Part shown: one piece after another, positions 52,843 to 63,400 of the stretch
Layout: each line of letters opens with the position of its first letter
Numbering within the stretch: position 1 is the stretch's first letter
Origin: Gammaproteobacteria bacterium
Lineage (GTDB): Bacteria > Pseudomonadota > Gammaproteobacteria > DSM-16500
Length of the DNA: 64,000 nt
Reading direction: 5' to 3'
Assembly: GCA_013288815.1 (NCBI GenBank)
Contig: JABDBD010000008.1
Coordinates: 1-64,000 of the forward strand
The notes under the pieces: generated by a model
Databases searched by the model: none
Seen by the model: the letters and a program-made list of their open reading frames with translations, nothing else
What the model was told of the DNA's origin: nothing
Translations under genes and position numbers: made by a program

Positions 52843-55332
52843 TTATTTTTCCACCACCACAATATTAAGCAATTTCCCCCGAACAAAAATCATTTTTTTA
52901 ACGACTTTATCGATAATCGCATGCTGAACTTTGGGATCCTTAAGAGCAAGCTCTTCAACGGCAGATTGTTCTGCATTCGCGGGGATTTGAATACGGCTAC
53001 GCAATTTTCCATTGACTTGAACGACCATTTCAGTGGAATCAATTTTTAACGTGGTGATGCTTGCTTTCGGCCACGGAGCATTCAAGATGACTCCCTCATA
53101 GTTTAAATCATTCCACAGTTGATGAGTGATGTGTGGTGCAATCGGTGTCAATAAGCGTAGTAAAATGCTCATCCCTTTGTGAATGATAAAGGGTTTGATA
53201 TCAAAATCGATATTTTCTGCATCGGGTATTTTGCTCAGCAAATTGAGAAGTTTCATACAGCCGGATACAACCGTGTTGAATTGTAATCTTTCATAATCAT
53301 AACGCGCTTGCTCTAAAATTTCATAAATTTGACGGAGAGTCTCACGTTGTTTTGATTCTGTTTTTTCCCAGTCTAACGAGGTGTTTTTATTGGCAAGTGA
53401 CAGGTTTTCTTTTTTAATCACTTCTTTATATTCACAGGCAAGAGCCCATAGTCTTTTTAAGAAACGATGTGATCCTTCGACACCACTATCAGACCATTCG
53501 AGATTTTGTTCAGGCGGTGCAGCAAACATAATAAATAGACGAACAGTGTCTGCGCCATATTGTTCAATGAGGGGTTGAGGATCGACGGTGTTTCCTTTTG
53601 ACTTCGACATTTTAATGCCTTGGCTTAACACCATTCCTTGTGTTAATAGTCGTGTGAAGGGTTCGTCTGTATTTAAGAGTCCTTCATCACGTAAGAGCTT
53701 ATGTATGAAGCGTGCATACAGTAAATGCATAACAGCATGCTCGATTCCGCCTACGTATTGATCCACAGGTACCCAGTAATTTGCACGTCCATCTAACATG
53801 GCATTATCTTGTTTTTTGCAGGCAAAACGAGCGTAATACCAAGACGACTCAAAGAATGTATCGAACGTATCTGTTTCACGTTCAGCTTCATTACCGCATT
53901 TGGGGCATGTCGTGTTGTAAAATTCTCGCGATGTTTTCAAGGGTGAGGTGACCCCATCAAAGTGAACATTTTCAGGAAGCACGACAGGTAAGTCAGTGGC
54001 AGCGACTGCGCCGCAATTCGGACAGTTAATGATGGGGATAGGTGTGCCCCAATAACGTTGCCGTGAGATGCTCCAATCACGTAATCGATATTGAATAGTG
54101 GGTTTGCCTTTTTTCTGGGAGACTAACAACGCATTGATTGATTTAACTGCTTTTTCTGATGTGAGATGATTGAATTGTTGCGAGTGAGTTAGTATTCCAT
54201 ATTCGGTATAAGCACCTTGTGCAAAATCCCACGTGCTTTCATCCGCAGGTAAAATCACTTGTTTCAGCGGTAAGCTATATTGTTTCGCAAATTCAAAATC
54301 ACGTTGATCGTGAGCGGGCACTGCCATCACAGCGCCTGAGCCATATTCCATTAATACAAAATTCGCTACCCATACTGGAATCGATTCATTGGTGAGTGGA
54401 TGAATGACACTCATGCCGGTTGGTACGCCTTTTTTTTCAAGTGTTGCTAAATCCGCTTCTGCAACTTTAATATTTCGACATTCATCGAGAAATGTTTGCA
54501 ACTCAGGATTTTGTTGCGCAGCGAGTTTTGCTAAAGGATGTTGGGGAGCAATTGCAATATAAGTGACGCCAAATAATGTATCCACACGTGTTGTATAAAT
54601 ACTTAAATAATCCACGTTGCCAGCGAGAGCAAAGGTGATTTCAGTTCCTTCTGAACGTCCTATCCAATTTTTTTGCATTAAACGAACTTGTTCCGGCCAC
54701 TGGTTTAACTGCTCTAAACTTTCTAATAGTTCATCAGCGTAATCGGTTATTTTTAAAAACCATTGAGGTATTTCACGTCGTTCAACGAGCGCACCTGAGC
54801 GCCAACCGCGACCATTGACAACTTGTTCATTCGCTAGAATCGTTTGATCAACGGGGTCCCAGTTAACAGCCGCATTTTTTTTATAAACTAAACCTTTTTC
54901 ATAAAGTTTGAGAAAAAACCATTGTTCCCAACGATAGTAACTTGGATCACATGTCGTGATTTCACGGCTCCAATCATACGCAAATCCTAAACGTTTGAGC
55001 TGTGTGCGCATGTACGCAATGTTTTGATAAGTCCATTCCGCTGGAGGAACGCCATTCTTGATAGCAGCATTTTCAGCAGGTAATCCAAAGGCATCCCATC
55101 CCATGGGTTGCAGTACGTTCTTTCCTAGCATACGTTGGTAGCGAGAGACAACGTCACCGATGGTATAGTTGCGCACATGCCCCATGTGTAAACGGCCGCT
55201 TGGGTAAGGGAACATCGATAAGCAGTAGAACTTTGCCTTGCTGAGGTCTTCTGTTGCGATAAAAAAATTACGATCTTCCCAAAAATCTTGGGTATTTTTT
55301 TCGATATCTTGCGGTTGATATTGTGTATCCAT
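52843..55332 (-). CDS. leuS: Leucyl-tRNA synthetase
   Basis: An 829-residue class I synthetase. MFPYPSGRLHMGHVRNYT contains the HIGH-type motif (HMGH), the connective editing domain has the TRVDTLFGVTYIAIAPQHPL segment, and KMSKSKGNTVDPQPLIEQYGADT is the KMSKS loop. A zinc-ribbon-like CPNCGAV and CPKCGNE pair lies in the middle, and the C-terminal anticodon domain ends in the usual KKMIFVRGKLLNIVV. It charges tRNA-Leu. It follows lnt by 6 bp and precedes lptE in the operon. Confidence 0.97.
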   Translation of the reverse strand: MDTQYQPQDIEKNTQDFWEDRNFFIATEDLSKAKFYCLSMFPYPSGRLHMGHVRNYTIGDVVSRYQRMLGKNVLQPMGWDAFGLPAENAAIKNGVPPAEWTYQNIAYMRTQLKRLGFAYDWSREITTCDPSYYRWEQWFFLKLYEKGLVYKKNAAVNWDPVDQTILANEQVVNGRGWRSGALVERREIPQWFLKITDYADELLESLEQLNQWPEQVRLMQKNWIGRSEGTEITFALAGNVDYLSIYTTRVDTLFGVTYIAIAPQHPLAKLAAQQNPELQTFLDECRNIKVAEADLATLEKKGVPTGMSVIHPLTNESIPVWVANFVLMEYGSGAVMAVPAHDQRDFEFAKQYSLPLKQVILPADESTWDFAQGAYTEYGILTHSQQFNHLTSEKAVKSINALLVSQKKGKPTIQYRLRDWSISRQRYWGTPIPIINCPNCGAVAATDLPVVLPENVHFDGVTSPLKTSREFYNTTCPKCGNEAERETDTFDTFFESSWYYARFACKKQDNAMLDGRANYWVPVDQYVGGIEHAVMHLLYARFIHKLLRDEGLLNTDEPFTRLLTQGMVLSQGIKMSKSKGNTVDPQPLIEQYGADTVRLFIMFAAPPEQNLEWSDSGVEGSHRFLKRLWALACEYKEVIKKENLSLANKNTSLDWEKTESKQRETLRQIYEILEQARYDYERLQFNTVVSGCMKLLNLLSKIPDAENIDFDIKPFIIHKGMSILLRLLTPIAPHITHQLWNDLNYEGVILNAPWPKASITTLKIDSTEMVVQVNGKLRSRIQIPANAEQSAVEELALKDPKVQHAIIDKVVKKMIFVRGKLLNIVVVEK

Positions 55333-55338
55333 ATTATT

Positions 55339-56862
55339 TTATTTCTCAGACTTAAAAGAATTGGCGAGTTGGTTGAGTTTATTGGCGCTCAGTAACATAC
55401 ACATCAAAAGAATCAAGATGGGATCGAGTGCTAATTGCTGCCAAGGTGTTCTGCCCCACATGGGTTGAATATTATCCGTTAAAACAAATGTTTTAAATGG
55501 AGGTGCGTTGGCGTTGATGGCTCCATGAGAAGAAATAATCGCCGTGATTCCGTTGTTACCGACGAATAACAAGGGGCGTCCTAGCTCTAAAGCGCGCATT
55601 TGAGCAATTTGTAAATGTTGAGCTTGTGCAATAGACCGACCAAACCATGCGTCATTCGTAACAGTTAGCATTAAGCCAATGGTGTCGTCTTTATAAATAG
55701 CTTGTTCTGCGTAAGCAACTTCATAACAAATATAGGTAACAATTTTAATTCCATTGGCCATCAGTAGTGTTGGTTTTTGTGCGCCTGGAATAAAATCTGA
55801 CATAGGAATATTTAAGCTTCCTAAGAGTTTATTTAAAATAGAAGGAAAAGGCGTGTATTCACCGAAAGGTACTAAATGTCTTTTCAAATAAAAGCTTTTA
55901 TCTTTGCCTAACGCAATCACGGCATTGTAATAACCATCTGCATGAGTTGCCTTGACGGGTATACCTGCTATCAATGTTGATTGGTGCTGAGTTGCTTTAT
56001 CAGAGAGAATTTGTACGTAGTCTGCTGCATCTTGCAGCGTAATGGGGATAGCCGCTTCTGGCCAAATGATAATTTTACTATTCCACAGGGGTTCGGTGAG
56101 TTTTAAATAAAGATCTAATGTGGGTTGTATATTGTCAGGTGACCATTTTATTTCTTGAGGCACATTTCCTTGAACCAAGCTAACTTTGATGGGAGCTCCA
56201 AGCGGTTGTGTCCATCCAATATGACTTAGCTGCCAGCCTGTCACCCAAATAAAAATAAGTACAAGTAAATTTAAGCAAGTTTTATTGTAAGCTTTGAGCT
56301 GTAGTTGTAGAGCAGCATTGACAAGTAAACCACTGCTGATGACTGCAGCGAGAGAGACACCATAAACACTGAGTAAAGGTGCAAATCCTTTGAGTGGGGA
56401 ATTAATTTGACTGTAACCTAAGAGTAACCAAGGGAATCCTGTAAACATATAACTACGTGCCAATTCAGCGGAGATCCAGAGTGCAGGGAAGGCTAGTAAT
56501 GTTTTAGCGACAGTCGATCCGGAGAATCGTTTATTTAAGAAAAATCCTGTGAGGGCTGGAAAGAGTGCTAGCAACATAATAAATCCGCCTGTAATCAGGC
56601 AGGAAAGAGTCAGATCTGCATTGCCAAATAAATGGATGCTATTGAAAACCCAGTAAACACCTGTTCCAAAAAAGCCCAGACCAAAAAGCCAGCCTCGCCA
56701 AAAAGCTTTGATAGGTGTTGCGTTAAGCCAGCAGCCTAATAGTAGCGCGGGAGATAAAATACCCAATAAATACAAATTGAAGGGAGCAAACGCTAAGGTT
56801 AATAACCCTCCTGATGTGAGTGCTAATAAGTCTCGCCAACAACCATTAAACAGTTTTTTCAT
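55339..56862 (-). CDS. lnt: Apolipoprotein N-acyltransferase Lnt
   Basis: A 507-residue inner-membrane enzyme from the ATG at 56862, which matches the E. coli length; an open frame reaches a TTG at 56910 but the extra 16 residues are not typical. Several membrane segments precede the nitrilase-like periplasmic domain with IIWPEAAIPI (catalytic Glu), YLKRHLVPFGEYTPF (Lys) and TYICYEVAYAEQ (Cys). It adds the third acyl chain to lipoproteins such as LptE encoded in the same operon. GGTAAG lies seven bases before the ATG. It is divergent from the porin gene. Confidence 0.94.
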   Translation of the reverse strand: MKKLFNGCWRDLLALTSGGLLTLAFAPFNLYLLGILSPALLLGCWLNATPIKAFWRGWLFGLGFFGTGVYWVFNSIHLFGNADLTLSCLITGGFIMLLALFPALTGFFLNKRFSGSTVAKTLLAFPALWISAELARSYMFTGFPWLLLGYSQINSPLKGFAPLLSVYGVSLAAVISSGLLVNAALQLQLKAYNKTCLNLLVLIFIWVTGWQLSHIGWTQPLGAPIKVSLVQGNVPQEIKWSPDNIQPTLDLYLKLTEPLWNSKIIIWPEAAIPITLQDAADYVQILSDKATQHQSTLIAGIPVKATHADGYYNAVIALGKDKSFYLKRHLVPFGEYTPFPSILNKLLGSLNIPMSDFIPGAQKPTLLMANGIKIVTYICYEVAYAEQAIYKDDTIGLMLTVTNDAWFGRSIAQAQHLQIAQMRALELGRPLLFVGNNGITAIISSHGAINANAPPFKTFVLTDNIQPMWGRTPWQQLALDPILILLMCMLLSANKLNQLANSFKSEK

Positions 56863-57069
56863 GCGTATGCTTACCAAATTTTTCAAAAAAAGTTTCCCAG
56901 TGTAGCTCAATTAACTCACTAATTAAACCTAGATTAATAGCAAAGAATGTACCGGTTTAGAGCAAAAGAAATAAGTTGATAGAGTTAGCGGATTTCTCCT
57001 TGAGCTGGCAAATAGATTTTGATAACTTTGGACGCTTCTTAAATTAGCCACAATAAAAAAGAGAGTTAT

Positions 57070-58698
57070 ATGAGACAACAATTAAAACCGCTAGCATTCA
57101 GTTTGAGTTTGCTTGGGATCATGAGTCTGCCTGTGTTTGCGCAAGCAGATAACATATCATCTGGAAACATGGACACAATTTCTCATCGAGAAAATCAATT
57201 AGAAAATCGATTATCACAAGTCCAACAAGAATTACGTTCTATAAAGAAACAGTTAAAAAATAATCAACAACAGGTTTCTTATTCAAACAACAAAAATACT
57301 GCTAAACAGCAACAACCTCATCTTATCGTTAATAACGAAGCTCAAGAGACAAAACAGGAAGAAGCTGCTCAGTCCACTGGAAGCTCAATTACTGGACCTC
57401 AAAATTTACCAGAAATTGGTTCACAATATATTGGTACTGATGTCGATGCTCCAGGGCAATCATTTGTAACAACGGGTCCATATATTGGTGTTCCTGTGTC
57501 GTATGCTGGCAACAATTTAATTATCAATAGTCCGAGTATTAACGAAGATGTGAGCTTGTTGAAGTTACGCAAAAACATCAGAGCGCGACTGCGTAAATTA
57601 GGTATTCCAGTTGTCAGTGATCATGCTCATTTGCTCTTGAGTGGAATTATCGAAGGGCAAATTGCCTATAAAAATCCAGGCGTAGGTCCAACCACATCCG
57701 ATGTGGATCTCACCAGTGCAGGATTAGATGCGTATGTATTGGGACCTAGCAGTTGGCTTTCAGGATTGATGGAATTTGCTTACGATAATGATTTAGGCAC
57801 AAATTCAGGTTCTTTTAACAATAATTCAAGAAATCAAAACTCGCGCGTTTTTATCAATAAAGCGTTTGTCGTCATTGGTAATTTTGAAAAATCACCTTTT
57901 TACGGAACGATTGGTCAAATGTATGTCCCATTCGGAACGTACAGTTCAAGTATGGTGAGTAGTCCACTAACCAAACTCATTGCGCGCACGAAAGATAGAG
58001 CTTTGTTGGTTGGTTTTCAGCAGCAAGGTGACGATGCTCTTTATGGTTCTGCATATGTGTTTAAAGGAGATTCATATACAGGATCCACCCGAAGCATCAA
58101 CAATGGTGGTGTGAATGTGGGCTATAGTTTCGTAAGCGGAAAATATAGCGGTAATTTTGGCGGTGGTGCTATCGCAAATTTAGCTGATTCTCAAGGAATG
58201 CAGAATACGGGAGGCACGCCTTTATTTAATGGTTTCGGTGGAACAAATGGAACAGGTAATGAGCAATTGGCTCATCGTGTTCCTGCCATGAACGTAAGAG
58301 GAATATTCAGCATAGGAGATTCCTGGGACTTTATAGCTGAATATGTTGGAGCAGTTAAGTCATTCAGTCGAGCTGATCTTACTTACAATACTCATGGTGC
58401 GGAACCGCAAGCCTTGAATGTTGAAGGAGCTTATACTTTTACAGTATTTACGAAACCCACTTCGTTGACGCTTGATTATGGAAAAACAAAAGATGCGCTC
58501 GCATTAGGTGTGCCATTAGAACGTTTTGGCGTAACCTTAAATACATCACTTTGGAAGGATTCGCTGGAAAGTTTAGAGTTTCGTCATGACATTAACTATG
58601 CTGCTAGTAGTGTGGCAACAGGTTCGGGAATCATGGCGCCTAGCGCATCGGGCAAGTCTGATAATGTTGTTACGGCGCAGATTGATATGTATTTCTAA
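57070..58698 (+). CDS. LbtU-family outer-membrane porin
   Basis: A 542-residue protein with a signal peptide (cleavage likely after AQA at residue 26), a coiled-coil stretch at about 37-70 (RENQLENRLSQVQQELRSIKK), a Gln-rich linker and a beta-barrel region ending in a terminal aromatic (DMYF), as in outer-membrane proteins. The layout signal, coiled coil, barrel and segments such as VSLLKLRKNIRARL and FYGTIGQMYVPFGTYSSSMV fit the LbtU siderophore porin family of Legionellales; the general function of the family is only partly known. AGAGAG lies before the ATG. It is divergent from lnt. Confidence 0.8.
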   Translation: MRQQLKPLAFSLSLLGIMSLPVFAQADNISSGNMDTISHRENQLENRLSQVQQELRSIKKQLKNNQQQVSYSNNKNTAKQQQPHLIVNNEAQETKQEEAAQSTGSSITGPQNLPEIGSQYIGTDVDAPGQSFVTTGPYIGVPVSYAGNNLIINSPSINEDVSLLKLRKNIRARLRKLGIPVVSDHAHLLLSGIIEGQIAYKNPGVGPTTSDVDLTSAGLDAYVLGPSSWLSGLMEFAYDNDLGTNSGSFNNNSRNQNSRVFINKAFVVIGNFEKSPFYGTIGQMYVPFGTYSSSMVSSPLTKLIARTKDRALLVGFQQQGDDALYGSAYVFKGDSYTGSTRSINNGGVNVGYSFVSGKYSGNFGGGAIANLADSQGMQNTGGTPLFNGFGGTNGTGNEQLAHRVPAMNVRGIFSIGDSWDFIAEYVGAVKSFSRADLTYNTHGAEPQALNVEGAYTFTVFTKPTSLTLDYGKTKDALALGVPLERFGVTLNTSLWKDSLESLEFRHDINYAASSVATGSGIMAPSASGKSDNVVTAQIDMYF

Positions 58699-58711
58699 CT
58701 TCATCACTAAA

Positions 58712-58740
58712 CTTCTCTCTCGGCTTGGTTGAGAGAGGAG
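58712..58740. terminator. Bidirectional terminator-like hairpin
   Basis: CTTCTCTCTC and GAGAGAGGAG pair over ten bases around a nine-base loop, 14 bp after the porin stop and 26 bp before the convergent ATPase end. A short T-rich stretch (TTATCTTTT) follows on the plus strand. It probably serves both genes. Confidence 0.6.
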
Positions 58741-58765
58741 TTATCTTTTGATTTGCCAAGTGTTG

Positions 58766-60070
58766 TTATGAGCTCAACGGATAATGCTCCATTAAATACA
58801 AAGGATAATTACACATACGATCATCACGTTTAAGATTCATCGGTGATGTTCGATGTAAGAGTTCTGGGTGATTGCGCTCATCATAAATATACAAACTTTT
58901 CTTTTTGCTCGACGTCCCGGATTTTACCTCCAAAGGATAAAGCTTGCCTGCGTAGTGTGTAATGAAATCAACTTCTGCCGTATTGCCACTGGTCCAATAA
59001 TAAAGTTTATCATCCTCTAACGCAGCTAAATTGGCCGCTACAAAATTTTCAGTTAATGCGCCTTTAAATTCAGTAAACAATGCGTTGCCTTGTATCACTG
59101 TGCGACTTTCTAAATTCGAAAGAGCGCCCAGCAAGCCAACATCATTCATATACAATTTAAATGCACTATTATCACCGTAAGCCGGCAAGGGTAGTCTAGG
59201 GGTTGTGATATTCACGGCTCGATAAATTAATTTTGCATCTATCAACCATTGAATAGCGGCATCGTACTCGCGCGCACGAGCACCTTCCCGAATCGCTGAA
59301 AAAATAAATTTTTTATTTTCTTTAGCTAAATTTCTTGGTAATGAATGCCACACTTCAGTAATTCGAATAACTAATTCGGGTGGCGCATGCTTAGCAAAAT
59401 CAAATTCGTATGCCTTGATAATTTCATTTTGAATATCTCGGATTTCAAGTAAATTTTCATGCTTTACATATTGCTGTACTGCTTCTGGCATGCCTCCAAT
59501 ATACAGATAGGTTTTAAGATGATCCAGTGCGCGCTCATGAAGTGGCTCAGCTAAGGGTTCGATTGTCTTAATTGATAATAAATAATCTACCAATTTGCTT
59601 TGTCCTATCGCTTGCAAGTACTCAAAAAAACTCAATGGATAAAGAGACAAGAAATTGACTTTTCCCACCGGGAATCCTTTGCTGCGCTTTGTTTTTAGCC
59701 CGAGCAGAGAACCTGCAGCAGCAACGCAATATTCTGGTGCATCTTCACAAAAATATTTCAAACTTGTTAGCGCTTCGGGTGATTCTTGTATCTCATCAAA
59801 AATGATTAACGTATTTTTTTTATCAATTGTTGTATTGTAATAAATTTCTAAATTTTTAATGAGACTATGCGGATCCAATGACCCATGAAATAAACGATGT
59901 ACTTGCGGTTCGGTTTCAAGATTAATATACAACATACTACTAAAATGCTCTTTACCAAACTGCTTAAGCGAATAAGTCTTCCCAACTTGTCTGGCTCCTA
60001 AAAGCACAAGAGGCTTACGTCTTGGAGTCTGATACCATTGTTGTAATTTATTGAAAATATTACGCTTCAT
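58766..60070 (-). CDS. AAA+ ATPase with DUF4143 domain
   Basis: A 434-residue protein of the AAA_14-DUF4143 family. LLGARQVGKTYSLKQFGKEH is the Walker A, NTLIIFDEIQESPEAL the Walker B, and AGSLLGLK the sensor region; the C-terminal part has DVGLLGAL, LTENFVAANLAAL, YYWTSGNTAEVDFI and PLEVKSGTSSKKKSL, a PD-(D/E)XK-like nuclease fold signature. These widespread proteins are of unknown function and often occur as isolated accessory genes or near toxin-antitoxin modules. An inverted repeat lies just upstream (60079-60134) and may control it. Confidence 0.9.
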   Translation of the reverse strand: MKRNIFNKLQQWYQTPRRKPLVLLGARQVGKTYSLKQFGKEHFSSMLYINLETEPQVHRLFHGSLDPHSLIKNLEIYYNTTIDKKNTLIIFDEIQESPEALTSLKYFCEDAPEYCVAAAGSLLGLKTKRSKGFPVGKVNFLSLYPLSFFEYLQAIGQSKLVDYLLSIKTIEPLAEPLHERALDHLKTYLYIGGMPEAVQQYVKHENLLEIRDIQNEIIKAYEFDFAKHAPPELVIRITEVWHSLPRNLAKENKKFIFSAIREGARAREYDAAIQWLIDAKLIYRAVNITTPRLPLPAYGDNSAFKLYMNDVGLLGALSNLESRTVIQGNALFTEFKGALTENFVAANLAALEDDKLYYWTSGNTAEVDFITHYAGKLYPLEVKSGTSSKKKSLYIYDERNHPELLHRTSPMNLKRDDRMCNYPLYLMEHYPLSS

Positions 60071-60078
60071 GATGTATT

Positions 60079-60134
60079 CACATTATTTATATGTAAAAAT
60101 GACTTATAATCACATTATACATATGAATAATGTG
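60079..60134. promoter_or_regulatory. Inverted repeat upstream of the ATPase gene, possible operator
   Basis: CACATTATTTATATGT (60079-60094) and the reverse complement of ACATATGAATAATGTG (60119-60134) differ at one base. The second half also contains a smaller palindrome CACATTAT/ATAATGTG (60111-60134). On the minus strand a TATAAT lies inside it. The first arm is 9 bp before the ATPase start codon, so a dimeric regulator, perhaps the ATPase itself or a missing partner, may bind here. Confidence 0.6.
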
Positions 60135-60262
60135 ATAAAGCAATTAGTCTCTCATGGTTAGAAATCTCACGTAAAATCACCACGTTATATAAAAGTGCTA
60201 CAATAATAACAGGGCCACCTCATTAAAATTCAGCCAGCAAACAACCTCTAAGAGCTCATAAT

Positions 60263-60324
60263 CCTAGATTCGGCAGTTAGAATCTCATAAAACAGCAAAA
60301 TGCTGCGAATCTAAGGCTTTTTTT
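60263..60324 (+). terminator. Plus-strand hairpin with U-run and alternative stems
   Basis: CCTAGATTCGGCAG (60263-60276) can pair with CTGCGAATCTAAGG (60303-60316), and seven T follow at 60318-60324, the form of an intrinsic terminator on the plus strand. Inside the loop CAGCA and TGCTG (60293-60305) form a competing stem, and GATTC with GAATC another. No plus-strand gene lies within 1.5 kb upstream, so it may end a small RNA starting in 60135-60260; that part of the 345-bp gap shows no gene. Confidence 0.5.
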
Positions 60325-60415
60325 CTCATTTTTTTTAAACTGATACGAGGATAACTGAGGTTAAATAAATTTAACAAAGAAATGTTTTTGAAGTTGTAAC
60401 TTGCTTGATTTAGAT

Positions 60416-63400
60416 TTAGGTATGTCCAACAATATGCGAAATATCCGTATTAATTAATGCTAATGCTTCGCCGCCATGAGATCCAGTATGAGCAAACGCG
60501 GCATACGTTGCTCCTGCAGCTGTATGCACAGTGCCTGCAGCATTCCAATTGCCCTCAGCAAAGGTCACGGTATTCGTACTTGCACCATTAATAAATAACA
60601 CCTTATCAGAAGAAGCTACGCCAGTTTGATTTGCAATTTGATTAAATGAAGAATCTTCTGCGGTTAAATTTCCATAAGTATTACCGCTCATATTAATTAG
60701 ATCATCAGCGTGCAGAGTAATGGCATTAGAACCTGTACTAATTGTGTTGTCAGAGTTAACAATGGGGTTTCCTTGGCTATTTACGTTATAACCATGAATA
60801 TCAAGAATTTCGATATTCGATATTTGTACGCCGCCTGAAATACCGCCTGCTGTCGTTGCTGTGGTTACATTATTTGAAGTACCGAATGAAATGCTATCAT
60901 TGGCATCGAGACGCAATATATCCCATGAAGCTGTACTGCCTTGAGCGCCACCACTGATTGAAGCGTCTTGTGCATTATAGACAACTACGTCACTGCCTGT
61001 GCCACCTGTAACAGTGTAATGATGTGTGGAATCTGAAGCAGCATTTAGAATATCACCATCATTACCACCTGTTACTGTTGCGCTACTACCTGTAGCTCCA
61101 TGTCCATAAAGATAATTCACTGTTCCGGATGACGTATCTGTTGGTGTCGAGCCACTTGTTGAGGCTGTCGAACCTTGTACTATAGTGCCTTCATTAGAAT
61201 AAGAAGATCCTGGACTGGTAATAACACCCGTTATTGCAGGTGATGTTGCACTTAACACAGTATGATCGGGTGATGTTTCTGTCCAGTTTGCATCAACACC
61301 CCATCTCGGATCTGTTCCTGAAGCCAACTGTGCCCCTTTATCTGGATCTTGTACTGCAGTGAATAATGGTACAAAGCCTTCGAGTTTTATACTACTACCC
61401 GAAATGCCCGAGAGATATTCTAGTGCAACGGTGTAATGTGTATCTTGATTTATTGCAAAATCATTTGGCGTTGATAACAACGTCACATTATTACTTCCCA
61501 GTAACGTTGTTGGCATAAAGACAGAATCCCACGGCATCGATTGATTAATTAGCGATACATCAACTACAGCAGTGTTGCTATCACTGTTGTAGACTAATAT
61601 GTTATCTCCAGGTGTCATCGTCACAGATGCGGTGTTGTTCGCTGAATTAGGATCAATAGTGCTATCTTGAGATATGGTGGCAGTATTTGTAATTTGTTCT
61701 GCAACATTTGATGTGGCTGTCGCAACAAGAGATAATGTCGCTGTGCCGCCATTTGTAATTGAGCCAATGTTCCAATCACCTGTAGAACTGTTGTATGTAC
61801 CTCCTCCAGAAGCAGATACAAAAGTCATACCGCTTGGTAACACATCCGAAACATGTACACCCGTTGCTGACGCAGGGCCCAGATTATTTACTGTAACCGT
61901 AAATGTTTCATTACTATTAATTGCTGGATCCATATTGCTAGCAGCAACAGAAACGCTTAAGTCTGCTTGTGGCGCAACTAGGGTTGTTGCAGTGGATACT
62001 GTGTTGTTTGCCAAATTAGGATCGTATATGCCGCTTGGATCGCTCACTGAAGCAACATTTGTCAGAGTTCCTGTTGCACCTGCATCAATGTTACCAGTAA
62101 CTGTCATTGTAATAGCTTGACCGCTGGCAAGTGAAATACCTGTCCAAGCTCCAGTGCTGCTATTATAGCTACCGCTTGCAGGGGTATAAACTGGATTTAA
62201 GAAAGCAGAATGCGGGATATTATATGAATCGAGATAACTTAAGGCTGTATCAAATAACATTAAACTGCTAAGTGTTGTAGGGCCGCTATTTGTAACAGTT
62301 AACGTATAAGTATCGCTTGTTCCTGGTGTGACGCTGCTACCTGAAGAAGCAGCTACACTTAAATCTGCGCTCTCACCTTTGACAGTTAATGTAGTAGAGC
62401 TAGCATTTCCAGCACTATCCGCCATTGTATATCCAAACACATCTTGTAAATTAGGTGTGGTCGCTGTTGTATATTGCAACGCGCGAACAAAATAATCACT
62501 GCTGTCTGTCGTGATATTATCATTAAAATTACCTGAAGCAGCAGGATAGGGTAAAGCAGTAAATACTAAATATTCAAATGGTATAGGTTGACTATTCGCA
62601 CCTAAAACTTGAATCGATGCTGTTCCAACATTATCGCTACTTCCATAATTTATGGTAGAAGCGCTTAGTACCCCTTGACCTATTTCGACACCACCAGAGG
62701 TGAATGCTTGCCATAGACCTTGCTCTCCTGTTGCTTCATCATTGAATAGATTAGATACCGTTACTGTAGCCTGAGTTGCAGCATTGGTATGGAGGTCTAC
62801 AGCAAGTGCATCAGTTTGACCTGTTGCTGGATAATATAAAATTTGAGTCGGTGGTTGGCTATCTGATATAGCAGCTAGAACGCCTACACCGTTAGGATCA
62901 TAAGTTACCTGACCATTGGCTGTTCCTAGTGCAAAATGCCCTGAGCTATCCGTATAAGATGTTCCAAGAGTATAAGCATATAGACCTGCGTTAGACCAAG
63001 CTGCTTGTGTTGCTGCAGAGCTTGCAGTTGTGGTGATTGAGCCATCAGTAAAGCTCCCGCCGCTATTAGCAGGTAGAGTCGTTACTGTGTAGATATAATT
63101 ACCGCTTTGATACATATTAAGTGTACCGTAAGTACCTGCCAAAGTAATATAACTTCCTTGACTATCCGTATGTACTTCACTTGGGATACTAAAACTTTCC
63201 GTCTGGCTGCCATAAGCAATTGAAACAATATGCGCGCCACCATAAGCATCAATTATATCAGCTTGCAACGCAGATCCTGGATGCGGTGTTGGATCATATG
63301 CTGTAATGACATTCGCAGAAGGTGATGATTGACTTCCTATCGAAGTCAATACAGTATCTATATCGCTTACTGCTGTAACAATACCTGTCGGTATAATAGA

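Noticed and set aside
61674-62120. 148-codon plus-strand frame opposite the DUF11 gene
   Set aside because: It is antisense to repeated coding DNA with biased codons; no domain or start signal supports it.
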